Shown in pieces: positions 28,648 through 36,981 of a stretch of 64,000 bases of DNA. The stretch lies in NCBI RefSeq assembly GCF_023217965.1, contig NZ_JALPSC010000001.1, positions 682,001 through 746,000 on the forward strand, given 5' to 3'. The translations under genes and the position numbers were made by a program. The stretch is from Prevotella sp. E13-27 (GTDB lineage Bacteria; Bacteroidota; Bacteroidia; Bacteroidales; Bacteroidaceae). Under the pieces are notes generated by a model that was not told the DNA's origin, searched no databases, and saw nothing but the letters and a program-made list of their open reading frames with translations. The stretch's first letter is position 1; every line of letters begins with the position of its first letter.

Positions 28648-29451
28648 ATGAAAGACGTTTCAATTATTACAATCAATCGCAATAATTTAAATGGGCTGAA
28701 AGCAACCTACAATAGCATCATTTCCCAATCCTATAATGGCTGGGAGTGGATTGTCATTGATGGTGCAAGCACAAAAGGCGATAAATCATTTTTGGAACAG
28801 CATCAGGACGACATATCCTATTGGTGTAGTGAGCCGGACAGTGGTGTGTATAATGCAATGAATAAAGGCATTGCAAAAGCAAGTGGCAACTATCTGATTT
28901 TTATGAATTCTGGCGACACGTTCCATGACGCAGCCGTTCTCGATAATGTTTTTAAGAACCATCACGAGGCAGATGTCTTATATGGTGACTGGACCCGAAT
29001 CTACGAAGACGGTCATCATCTGGAAATAAAGTCGCCTGATACGTTCTCTTTGCATTTTATCAGTAGGGACAACATTTGTCATCAGGCTATGTTCATAAAG
29101 GGCAGCGTACTAAAGAAATTTCCTTACGACGAATCCTATAGGCTATATGCAGATTGGGCCAAATGGATTGAACTTACACTGAGGAAATGCACATTTGAAC
29201 ATCTGCCCATACAAATCTGCTATTTCATGATGGGCGGTATGAGCTGTACGGCAAACACCGAGGAGGAATTCAAAATGATGCAACAGCGCGAATTGTCGCC
29301 TGCTATTCAGGAAACCTTGAAATTGATAGATCATTATCAGGCACCTCACCCCCTAGCACAAGAGGCTGACAGGTTAATTAAGAAAAAGAAAATATACAAA
29401 AAACTCATACACTGTGCCATCAGGCTTTCCCACCTGTTGGAGAAACTATAG
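28648..29451 (+). CDS. GT2 glycosyltransferase, WcaA/WaaE-like
   Basis: This 267-residue GT-A enzyme shows VSIITINRN, WIVIDGAST, SEPDSGVYNAMNKGIAKASG and FMNSGD, the pattern of a large GT2 subgroup in polysaccharide clusters. A longer reading from 28567 would run through the promoter, so the ATG at 28648 is used. It starts a plus-strand pair with the next gene, 30 bp downstream. It closely resembles the GT2 gene at 32279 and the C-terminal half of the fusion gene at 33091. Confidence 0.9.
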   Translation: MKDVSIITINRNNLNGLKATYNSIISQSYNGWEWIVIDGASTKGDKSFLEQHQDDISYWCSEPDSGVYNAMNKGIAKASGNYLIFMNSGDTFHDAAVLDNVFKNHHEADVLYGDWTRIYEDGHHLEIKSPDTFSLHFISRDNICHQAMFIKGSVLKKFPYDESYRLYADWAKWIELTLRKCTFEHLPIQICYFMMGGMSCTANTEEEFKMMQQRELSPAIQETLKLIDHYQAPHPLAQEADRLIKKKKIYKKLIHCAIRLSHLLEKL

Positions 29452-29481
29452 GTAAACCGTCATCTATCACAATTTTATTAT

Positions 29482-30498
29482 ATGCTATCACTCATCATTT
29501 GCTCAAAGTTTCCTGCTTTAGAAAAAGACCTGCTCCAAAACATTGAAGACACCATCGGTATTCCTTTCGAAATTGTGAATATTGACAACTCGCAAGGTAA
29601 ATACAATATTTTTGAGGCATATAATCTCGGTGTAGAACGAGCAAAAGGCGAGTATCTCTGTTTCATGCATGAAGATATCGTATTTCATAGCAAGAACTGG
29701 GGCAAAGTCGTTGAGAACTATTTGTCGCAGGATTTCGTAGGAGCACTGGGCGTTGCTGGCGGAAATATTGTTCTTGACCAACTGGATTGGCGCTTTTATG
29801 GATTCCATAAAGTATACCTGATTCAAGGCATATACACCGAAGAAGAGTCACCTTGCTACTCTATTGCATATTATCCGCCTATGGCAAAAAACGAACCTAT
29901 TTGTCAGGTTGCTGCCATTGACGGTGTTTGGATGTGCTTCAGAAAAGACATCTTCAAAGAAATACGCTTCGATGACCAGAACTTCCATGACTTCCATTTA
30001 TACGATTCGGACATCAGCATGCAAGTGAACAAGACTGGCCGAGGCATATTCCTTACCCAAGACGTACTGTTGGAACACAAGTCTTATGGAACATTTACCT
30101 CAAGCTACAAGGACAGCCTCGCCATCTTTTTCAAGAAATGGGAAAAAGACTTGCCCATGATGAAAGGTGCCATCATTGCAAAAGAAGACATCAACGCAGC
30201 TCTCGTTTCTGCACAGAAAGCATTTGACGAGCGGCTGGAACAAGATGCTAAACTCGTTGAACTGAGAAAAGTCATCAGGGCAAAAAAAACTGGTGAAAAG
30301 TGCAGAGACTATACACCTGAAGAAATGGAACTAATGGACAAATCATCCTATGACTTCAGGCTGCGAATCATTAAAGACAAAAACATTCCACGGGCTGTGG
30401 TCAAAGAAAAAATAAAAGAATATGCAAATGCTCCTTATGCCCGAAAAACGAGAAAGCTCATCATGAAATATTTCTGGTACAGATATATCAAACGGTAG
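29482..30498 (+). CDS. glycosyltransferase-like protein of the GT-A type
   Basis: This 338-residue protein has a GT-A-like N-terminus without the standard GT2 signature. LSLIICSK replaces the usual SIIIPxYN, but IVNIDNSQGKYNIFEAYN and YLCFMHEDIVFHS (HED in the DxD position) fit a glycosyltransferase-like family seen in Bacteroidota surface loci. A basic helical C-terminus (about 230-338) with repeated Lys/Arg could bind membrane. Sugar specificity is unknown. Its stop is 7 bp from the convergent DUF5672 gene. Confidence 0.75.
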   Translation: MLSLIICSKFPALEKDLLQNIEDTIGIPFEIVNIDNSQGKYNIFEAYNLGVERAKGEYLCFMHEDIVFHSKNWGKVVENYLSQDFVGALGVAGGNIVLDQLDWRFYGFHKVYLIQGIYTEEESPCYSIAYYPPMAKNEPICQVAAIDGVWMCFRKDIFKEIRFDDQNFHDFHLYDSDISMQVNKTGRGIFLTQDVLLEHKSYGTFTSSYKDSLAIFFKKWEKDLPMMKGAIIAKEDINAALVSAQKAFDERLEQDAKLVELRKVIRAKKTGEKCRDYTPEEMELMDKSSYDFRLRIIKDKNIPRAVVKEKIKEYANAPYARKTRKLIMKYFWYRYIKR

Positions 30499-30505
30499 CA
30501 AATAC

Positions 30506-31321
30506 TTACGGAATATACTCCTTCCAGAACTCTTCATACTGATATTTACGCCATGCGTGACAGCCGAAAGGCAACTGTCGTTGTGTCACCTCTTCAAACA
30601 GATATTTCGGCGAACACTCGAAGGAAAAAAAGGCTGCCTCTTCAGGAGAGGGAATATTCAAGCGATGGCGTGTCGGTGCCAGACCATAGCAGAAGAAACC
30701 GTCTTCCCACATCCATGAGGCCTCGCCCTTGTTCATATAATAGCCCAATGTATTGGTACCAATGACAGGACTGCAACAGCGCGAAAGGCAATGGAACAAA
30801 CTGCCTATCGATTTATATTCATCACGGAATATTTCCCTACATGATTTCATGCGAAGGTTAAGATTGGTTACACGTATGAAGGCCTCAATGCGACGAAGAG
30901 ACAGTCCCCCATTGCCTGCACACCACAATCCATAACCCTCTTCATGGCTTTTATGTTTCTCAAACCATGGAGCACCAATATAGTCATAACCTTTTCTACA
31001 CCATGCTTCAAGTTCATCGCTGAACACCCAGGCATCCAACTGATAAATGAGCATATAGTCATAATCAGAAAACCGTTGATAAAACTTACGGCTCTTCATC
31101 AGTTTGTTATATCCAGCAATGCCATCAAAAAAAGACGGTTTAAACCTTTCTGTCGGAATGTTTCTTCCCGCACATTCGTCATATTGTGCAGTATTCATCC
31201 CTATAGGACAAACTAACATTATAGGATAATTCCCCAAGATTTTGAAACATTGCTTCAAACTACATCTTTCATCGTTGGTAAGCTCCGTCTTATAAACAGG
31301 AATAAGAATAACTGCTTTCAT
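30506..31321 (-). CDS. DUF5672 family protein, copy 1 (probable glycosyltransferase)
   Basis: This 271-residue protein fits the DUF5672 family, thought to be glycosyltransferases. Characteristic pieces are AVILIPVYK, DYMLIYQLDAWVF (DxD-like), YDYIGAPWF, GNGGLSLRRIEAF and the C-terminal PFGCHAWRKYQYEEFW. The ATG at 31321 gives the normal start; an upstream in-frame TTG was not used. It is a close paralogue of the next gene, lying 40 bp downstream of it on the same strand. The biochemical role is inferred only from fold-like motifs and location. Confidence 0.82.
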   Translation of the reverse strand: MKAVILIPVYKTELTNDERCSLKQCFKILGNYPIMLVCPIGMNTAQYDECAGRNIPTERFKPSFFDGIAGYNKLMKSRKFYQRFSDYDYMLIYQLDAWVFSDELEAWCRKGYDYIGAPWFEKHKSHEEGYGLWCAGNGGLSLRRIEAFIRVTNLNLRMKSCREIFRDEYKSIGSLFHCLSRCCSPVIGTNTLGYYMNKGEASWMWEDGFFCYGLAPTRHRLNIPSPEEAAFFSFECSPKYLFEEVTQRQLPFGCHAWRKYQYEEFWKEYIP

Positions 31322-31361
31322 CTTTATTGTCAATTATTTCAATAACTACTACAAAGGACAT

Positions 31362-32171
31362 TTATATTTTAATGTACTGTTTCCAGAACTCTTCGTACTG
31401 GTATTTGCGCCAGGCATGGCAACCAAAAGGCAACTGCCCATGGGTCACCTCATTGAAAAGATATTCCGGTGAGCATTCAAATGCAAAAAGAGCTGCCTGC
31501 TGCGGACTTGGAGTGCTTAGCTCGTAGTTGGAACCGCGCAACCCATAACAGAAGAAGAAATCTTCCTGATAGCGCTTCCTGATATGCCGAATGCTATTGG
31601 TACCCACCCAAGGTCCCATGCAGCGAAACAGGCAATGGCCTAAGTCTGAAAATGAGTGATATTCCTGCCGAAAGACCTGATGGCAGGTCTTGACTTTCGA
31701 CATAGAAGGGAGTGATGATGTTGTGAGGAACTTCTCAATACGCCGCAACGACAGTCCGCCATTTCCAACAAGCCAAAGGTCATAGCCTTCCTCGTGCGTA
31801 TGATTCAGTTCAAACCATGGTGCACCAACATAATCATATCCCTTAAGGCACCATTCTGTAAGTTCGTCACTGAACACCCACGCATCAAGTTGGTAGATTA
31901 GCATGTAGTCATAATCGTTGAACCGCTCATAAAACATGCGACTCATCATCAGCCTGTTATATCCATCGATATTCTCAAAAAAAGGTGGCTGAAACGTCTC
32001 GCAACGCAATTCACGCCCCGCTACCTTAGAGTACTCCGAGACATTAAGTCCATCGGGGCAAACCAATGTCACCTGATAATTGCCCAACACGCTGATACAC
32101 TGACGAAGAGAATGCTCTTCATCGGCAGACAGAATGGGTTTATATACAGGTATTACGATGACTATACGCAT
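31362..32171 (-). CDS. DUF5672 family protein, copy 2 (probable glycosyltransferase)
   Basis: This 269-residue paralogue of the preceding gene has the same motifs in the same places: IVIVIPVYK, DYMLIYQLDAWVF, YDYVGAPWF, GNGGLSLRRIEKF and the PFGCHAWRKYQYEEFWKQYI ending. The ends are almost identical between the two copies while the middle differs (acceptor-facing part by inference). This is what a tandem duplication followed by specificity change would look like. It is first in the pair and has the promoter word. Confidence 0.82.
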   Translation of the reverse strand: MRIVIVIPVYKPILSADEEHSLRQCISVLGNYQVTLVCPDGLNVSEYSKVAGRELRCETFQPPFFENIDGYNRLMMSRMFYERFNDYDYMLIYQLDAWVFSDELTEWCLKGYDYVGAPWFELNHTHEEGYDLWLVGNGGLSLRRIEKFLTTSSLPSMSKVKTCHQVFRQEYHSFSDLGHCLFRCMGPWVGTNSIRHIRKRYQEDFFFCYGLRGSNYELSTPSPQQAALFAFECSPEYLFNEVTHGQLPFGCHAWRKYQYEEFWKQYIKI

Positions 32172-32193
32172 GATTATGCTATCTAACTGCTTG

Positions 32194-32201
32194 CAAAGTT
32201 A
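32194..32201 (-). promoter_or_regulatory. -7 element upstream of the DUF5672 pair
   Basis: TAACTTTG on the minus strand lies 22 bp upstream of the first DUF5672 start codon and matches TAnnTTTG. Confidence 0.45.
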
Positions 32202-32264
32202 CTTCTTTAACATGAAAAATGAAAGTTTTCCCATGATAAAGTAGTGTTTTATGTTTATTTTTTG

Positions 32265-32272
32265 TACTTTTG
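32265..32272 (+). promoter_or_regulatory. -7 element almost touching a GT2 start codon
   Basis: TACTTTTG ends 6 bp before the ATG at 32279. If transcription starts at the usual distance, the message would be leaderless or nearly so. Confidence 0.4.
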
Positions 32273-32278
32273 CACGTG

Positions 32279-33094
32279 ATGAAACTATCCGTCATAACTA
32301 TCAACTACAACAACTTAGAAGGTCTCACCAGAACTTGTGAGAGCGTGACAAGTCAATCGGGCAGAGAGTTCGAGTGGATTGTCATTGACGGTGGTAGTAC
32401 TGACGGTGGAAAGGAATACTTGGAAACACTCGATTTAAAGCCCGATTATTGGTGTAGCGAACGTGACAATGGCATCTACTCTGCCATGAACAAAGGCATC
32501 GACATAGCTCATGGCGAATATATGCTTTTCTTGAACAGTGGCGACATGCTGGCATCACCCGATATACTCCAAAAAGTGTTGCCGCATCTGCACGACGCTG
32601 ACATTATCTACGGAAATGCCCTGTTCTGCAAACCGAAGAAAGAACGGTTGGTCAGCTATCCAGAGACATTCACTCTATACCATCTATGGAAAGGTTTTAC
32701 TCCTTGTCACCAAGCCACATTCATTAAGTCAGAACTTCTGAAAGGCGATGGAAGATACGATGAACACTACAAGATTGTAGCCGACTACAAGAAATGGCTG
32801 GAATGGAAGCTAAATGGTTGCGAATTCAAACATCTGCCATTGACAATCTGCCGATACATGCTTGATGGCATCAGCACCCGCCAGAAGACACTTCACCAGC
32901 AAGAACACGACAGCGTGATAGATGAACTGTTCTCGCCCATCATTAAAGAACAGATGGAATACATCGAATGGTTGAAGACTGGTAAGGGAAAGAATAAGAA
33001 AGAACATGACGGATATACAAAAGTCATTACGCCATTATACATCATTTGCTGGAGAGCCATTAATTCATTCATCAAGAAAAAGAACAAGACATGA
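32279..33094 (+). CDS. GT2 glycosyltransferase, WcaA/WaaE-like
   Basis: This 271-residue GT-A enzyme has the same layout as the gene at 28648: LSVITINYNN, WIVIDGGSTDGG, SERDNGIYSAMNKGIDIAHG and FLNSGD. The first in-frame ATG after the promoter word is used; a TTG three codons upstream is ignored. Its stop overlaps the start of the fusion glycosyltransferase by 4 bp (ATGA), so the two are translationally coupled and begin a long plus-strand run that continues to 41173. Confidence 0.9.
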   Translation: MKLSVITINYNNLEGLTRTCESVTSQSGREFEWIVIDGGSTDGGKEYLETLDLKPDYWCSERDNGIYSAMNKGIDIAHGEYMLFLNSGDMLASPDILQKVLPHLHDADIIYGNALFCKPKKERLVSYPETFTLYHLWKGFTPCHQATFIKSELLKGDGRYDEHYKIVADYKKWLEWKLNGCEFKHLPLTICRYMLDGISTRQKTLHQQEHDSVIDELFSPIIKEQMEYIEWLKTGKGKNKKEHDGYTKVITPLYIICWRAINSFIKKKNKT

Positions 33095-34941
33095 ACATAT
33101 ATATTGAAGTCTATTCTATCACCCACCCCTATGTGGGAATAGGTGAGTTCTGCTTGAATTTAGGAAAGCAGCTGGCACAGCGAGCAACAGAGTTGAAGGA
33201 GAAATACGACATCAACCTGACATTCATTGTACCCAAAGGCTATGAGGGGACATTCGGTAATGACGTAAACTACGTATCGTTTCTTGGAGATGTAAAATTC
33301 CTATCCCGTCTGCATGGCAGCTGTATAGATCTGCTACACCTACCTCATCAATACTGCAGGTTCAAGCATTTCCCTAACGTGAAGAACACGTTGATGACCA
33401 TACACGACATTAATTTCATGTATGAGAAGCAAGGGAGAAAGCTTGAAAAATACAAGAAGAAATTTGCAAAGAAACTGCATCTTTCAAACTATATCTGCTA
33501 TATATCACAGTTCACCAAGAAAGACACTGAGAGTAACTTTGATGTAGAATGTGTCACAAGGGTAATCTATAACGGTGTATCGAAGGTACCGGCTGAATCA
33601 GTAACGGTGACTGAGGAATTCAAGAAGAAACTACCCAACAAGCCTTACCTTTTCCACATCTCAAGCTTAAGGCCGAAGAAGAATGTCCATCTGCTCATAG
33701 AGATGATGGCATTCCTGCCTGACGAGCATCTTGTCATTGCTGGTGACTGGAGCGGCAAGTACGGCGAAGATATGCAGGAGCGTATCAAAGAACTGGGACT
33801 GCAAAACATAACCTGTTTGAACAATGTGAGTGTCGATGAGAAGATTTGGCTCTACAACAACAGCAAGGCATTCCTGTTCCCGTCGGTATGCGAAGGCTTC
33901 GGCCTGCCGCCCATCGAGGCTATGTACTACGGTAAGCCTGCGTTCCTGTCAGAACTTACCAGTCTTCCTGAAGTAGGCGGTGAGCATGCTTTCTATTGGC
34001 ATGACCTGGAGCCCAAAAAGATGGCGACAGTGGTAGAAGACAAGCTAAAAGATGTAGAGTCTCATCCTGATATGGTTTCTCAGATAAAGCACAGCACTGA
34101 CCGCTTCGATTGGGCCAAATGTGCCGAAGAGTATATCAATTACTATTTAGACATACTAAACATACGCCATGAGGAGCCAGCAAAGGACGTATCCAAGGAG
34201 CCTCTCGTAAGTATTATCACCGTATGCTGGAATGCCGCAGACACTTTGGCTCAGACCATTGAGAACGCTGAAGCGCAGACATACAAAAACAAGGAGATCA
34301 TTGTCGTTGACGGAGCATCAACCGATTGTTCGGTCGATATCATTAAACAACACAGTGACTGTATCAACAAATGGGTTAGTGAGCCCGACAAGGGTATCTA
34401 CGATGCCATGAACAAAGGCGTAAGAATGGCAAAAGGCGAATGGGTAATCTTTATGAACTCTGGCGACACCTTCACGGATTCAAACGTATTAGAGCGCATA
34501 TTCATTGAGCCACAGACAGCCGACATAATCTATGGCGATGTAGTAAAGCAAAGAAACGATGGCTCATATTACATCCATGCCGCAGAACAAGTACACAACA
34601 GTCACCGCATGTTCTTTTGCCACCAGAGTTCACTGGTACGCAGGACACTGCTACTGGAAACACCATTTGATACGAAGCACCGTTATTCTGCAGACTTCAA
34701 GTTTTTCAAGTTGATGTTGCTATCGGGACATAAATTCTGCAAAATGCCATTCCCAATATCGAACTTCGACACCAACGGCATTTCAAACACCCAGCGTTTC
34801 AAAGGTCTATGCGATAATCTGCTTGTCATAAAAGAGGTCGATGGATTCTGGACACGTCTGCGTTTACTGCCAAGACTCTATTTCCAACTGATCATGAGTT
34901 GGATAAGAAGCAAAATTAGAAGGAAGACTGTCGCAAAGTGA
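33091..34941 (+). CDS. GT4-GT2 fusion glycosyltransferase
   Basis: This 616-residue protein joins two complete glycosyltransferases. Residues 1-365 form a GT-B, GT4-type unit (GIGEFCLNLGKQLA, TIHDINFMY, LFHISSLRPKKN-like donor entry, VCEGFGLPPIEAMYYGKPAFLS). Residues about 372-616 form a GT-A, GT2-type unit (VSIITVCWN, IVVDGASTD, SEPDKGIYDAMNKGVRMAKG, FMNSGD). The joint is a short charged linker (RHEEPAKDVSKEP). Such fusions usually add two successive sugars to the same growing chain. It overlaps the previous gene by 4 bp. The GT2 half is closely related to the neighbouring single-domain GT2 genes. Confidence 0.9.
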   Translation: MNIYIEVYSITHPYVGIGEFCLNLGKQLAQRATELKEKYDINLTFIVPKGYEGTFGNDVNYVSFLGDVKFLSRLHGSCIDLLHLPHQYCRFKHFPNVKNTLMTIHDINFMYEKQGRKLEKYKKKFAKKLHLSNYICYISQFTKKDTESNFDVECVTRVIYNGVSKVPAESVTVTEEFKKKLPNKPYLFHISSLRPKKNVHLLIEMMAFLPDEHLVIAGDWSGKYGEDMQERIKELGLQNITCLNNVSVDEKIWLYNNSKAFLFPSVCEGFGLPPIEAMYYGKPAFLSELTSLPEVGGEHAFYWHDLEPKKMATVVEDKLKDVESHPDMVSQIKHSTDRFDWAKCAEEYINYYLDILNIRHEEPAKDVSKEPLVSIITVCWNAADTLAQTIENAEAQTYKNKEIIVVDGASTDCSVDIIKQHSDCINKWVSEPDKGIYDAMNKGVRMAKGEWVIFMNSGDTFTDSNVLERIFIEPQTADIIYGDVVKQRNDGSYYIHAAEQVHNSHRMFFCHQSSLVRRTLLLETPFDTKHRYSADFKFFKLMLLSGHKFCKMPFPISNFDTNGISNTQRFKGLCDNLLVIKEVDGFWTRLRLLPRLYFQLIMSWIRSKIRRKTVAK

Positions 34942-34987
34942 CAAAACGATTCAAACAAAGAGTAAAAATATCAAACACTAAGCATAT

Positions 34988-35995
34988 ATGATCAACAAGA
35001 GGCACATATATTACTTGCTCCACAACGGAAAGAACAGCAATATGCTCTATTTCATCAAGAACTATCTCCGTCAGTGGATGCCAAGAATCTGTACCCAATG
35101 GCAACGTGAATCATTATTAAGAAGTATAGAACAGCGTCCCGACAGAGATTATATCCATCAGCGAGCTGACTATTACAACAAGATGACTCCTGACTACACA
35201 TTCGACCGTGAGGCATGGGCCAAAGAGGCTGTCATGGTAAAAAAACAGCCAATGACACGACAGAAGGTGTATTATTTCGATGCCATGGAGATTGCTCGCT
35301 ACTTCAGCAGCAAGCTTCGATGGATTCTTCTTTCTGGCGACATCACCCATGTACCCGATGTGCCAACCATCATCAAGAGCCGTCCATTATGCGAAAACAA
35401 TCAGAACTCCGTTGTCCTGAAATTGGAGAAGGTACGCCATTTCCTGTTTGTAAACGACAAGAAGGCATGGCGTGACAAGTGCAACAGAGTCATCTATCGC
35501 GGCGACTTAGGGCCTCGCAAGGAAAACCGTGATGTATTTATGAACCTTTTTGCTGATGGTCAGAACGCAATGGTTGATGCTGCTTCAACAAACTTCATAC
35601 CAGAGCATCCACAATGGCAACAGGGTAAGATGACAATCAAAGAACATCTGGATTATAAATTCATCATGTCGCTAGAAGGCAATGACGTTGCAAGTAACCT
35701 GAAGTGGGTCATGTCATCAAATTCCATTGCAGTGATGCCACGCCCCACCTGTGAGACATGGTTCATGGAAGGCACCCTCATCCCAAATTATCACTATATT
35801 GAGGTAAAAGCCGACTTCTCCGACTTGGAAGAACGTCTCAACTACTACATTGACCATCCCGAAGAGGCAGAGGCCATCATCGCTCATGCCCACGAATATG
35901 TAGAACAGTTCAAGGACAATAAGCGTGAACTGCTCATCTCTCTGCTTGTACTACAAAAATACTTCAATATCACGAATACTGACAGTAATATCTAA
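34988..35995 (+). CDS. GT90 (CAP10-like) glycosyltransferase
   Basis: This 335-residue protein resembles the CAP10/GT90 family, known in eukaryotes and in bacterial LPS or lipooligosaccharide loci (LpsA-like). Supporting segments are RVIYRGDLGPRKENR, the block MSLEGNDVASNLKWVMSSNS and TCETWFMEGTLIPNYHYIEV, which forms the nucleotide-sugar binding end of the family. The donor is most likely a UDP-sugar such as xylose or galactose by family analogy; it cannot be fixed here. No membrane segment is seen. It lies 46 bp after the fusion gene and 30 bp before the acyltransferase gene, within the same run. Confidence 0.82.
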   Translation: MINKRHIYYLLHNGKNSNMLYFIKNYLRQWMPRICTQWQRESLLRSIEQRPDRDYIHQRADYYNKMTPDYTFDREAWAKEAVMVKKQPMTRQKVYYFDAMEIARYFSSKLRWILLSGDITHVPDVPTIIKSRPLCENNQNSVVLKLEKVRHFLFVNDKKAWRDKCNRVIYRGDLGPRKENRDVFMNLFADGQNAMVDAASTNFIPEHPQWQQGKMTIKEHLDYKFIMSLEGNDVASNLKWVMSSNSIAVMPRPTCETWFMEGTLIPNYHYIEVKADFSDLEERLNYYIDHPEEAEAIIAHAHEYVEQFKDNKRELLISLLVLQKYFNITNTDSNI

Positions 35996-36025
35996 CCTGG
36001 CTGCCAGAACACAAAAATATTAAAG

Positions 36026-36979
36026 ATGGGATATAACAAAGAAAGATATCATACACTCAAGCAAATAGCTTACTACATACTATTTGGCGTGTGGTTTGTC
36101 TTTTCGCTTCTACCCATGTGGTTCCTGCATGCAGTAGCCAGTTTGTTGTCAATACTCCTATTCCACGTGATTCGCTACAGGCGCAAGGTGGTGCATGAGA
36201 ACATTGTATCGTCGTTTCCGAACCTGTCACACAGGAAACAATGGATGATGGAACGCCGTTTCTATACCCACTTCTGCGACCTTCTGGTAGAGAGTCTGAA
36301 ATATTTCTCCATGTCGAAACACACTATGCGCAAACGCATGCGTTTCAAAAATGTGGAGCAAGTCGAGGAATCACTCCGCAAAGGCCGCTCGGTAGCAGTA
36401 TTCCTCGGTCACTATGGCAATTGGGAGTGGATTAGCTCCATGCCTCTTTGGGTGAATCCCGACCTTTGCGTATGCACACAGCTCTACCACCCACTGGAGA
36501 ACTATGTTACCGACCAGCTCATTCTCTACACACGCCGCCGCTTCGGAGGTGTCAACATTGCCGTTGACCAATCACTGAAATATATCATCAAGAAGCAACG
36601 CGAAGGAAAGCCCGTCATCGTAGGATTCATCGCCGACCAGGCTCCTTTCTGGGATAACATCTACTACTGGTCAGACTTCTTGAATCACGAAACGCCTTGG
36701 TTCACTGGTGCAGAACGCATAGCCCAAAAGCTTGACATGGATGTCTATTATCTCGATGTACGCCGTGTGCGACGTGGTCACTACACAGCAGAGTATAAGC
36801 TCATCACCACCGAGCCTAAGAAGCAAGAGCAATTCTGGATTACAGAGCAATATGCAAAAATGCTCGAGAATACCATCCAGCGTGGACCTGCCTATTGGCT
36901 ATGGAGCCACCGCCGATGGAAGCGCACCAAAGAAGAATGGCTACAGCGCACACATGGTGGCATAAAACCCAAAAACTGA
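36026..36979 (+). CDS. lauroyl/myristoyl-type lipid A acyltransferase (LpxL/HtrB family)
   Basis: This 317-residue inner-membrane enzyme transfers a secondary acyl chain onto lipid A or a related lipid. It has an N-terminal hydrophobic anchor (about 12-45) and the catalytic HxxxxE motif in FLGHYGNWEW. GFIADQAPFW matches the second conserved block, and the C-terminal YWLWSHRRWK is a hallmark of the family. Lying inside a glycosyltransferase run, it suggests that this region helps build LPS, not only capsule. The next gene starts 2 bp after its stop. Confidence 0.9.
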   Translation: MGYNKERYHTLKQIAYYILFGVWFVFSLLPMWFLHAVASLLSILLFHVIRYRRKVVHENIVSSFPNLSHRKQWMMERRFYTHFCDLLVESLKYFSMSKHTMRKRMRFKNVEQVEESLRKGRSVAVFLGHYGNWEWISSMPLWVNPDLCVCTQLYHPLENYVTDQLILYTRRRFGGVNIAVDQSLKYIIKKQREGKPVIVGFIADQAPFWDNIYYWSDFLNHETPWFTGAERIAQKLDMDVYYLDVRRVRRGHYTAEYKLITTEPKKQEQFWITEQYAKMLENTIQRGPAYWLWSHRRWKRTKEEWLQRTHGGIKPKN

Positions 36980-36981
36980 TT

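Noticed and set aside
36895..36981. Longer start for the GT4 gene at 36982
   Set aside because: The extra 29 residues overlap the acyltransferase gene in another frame and show no glycosyltransferase features; the ATG two bases after the previous stop fits better.
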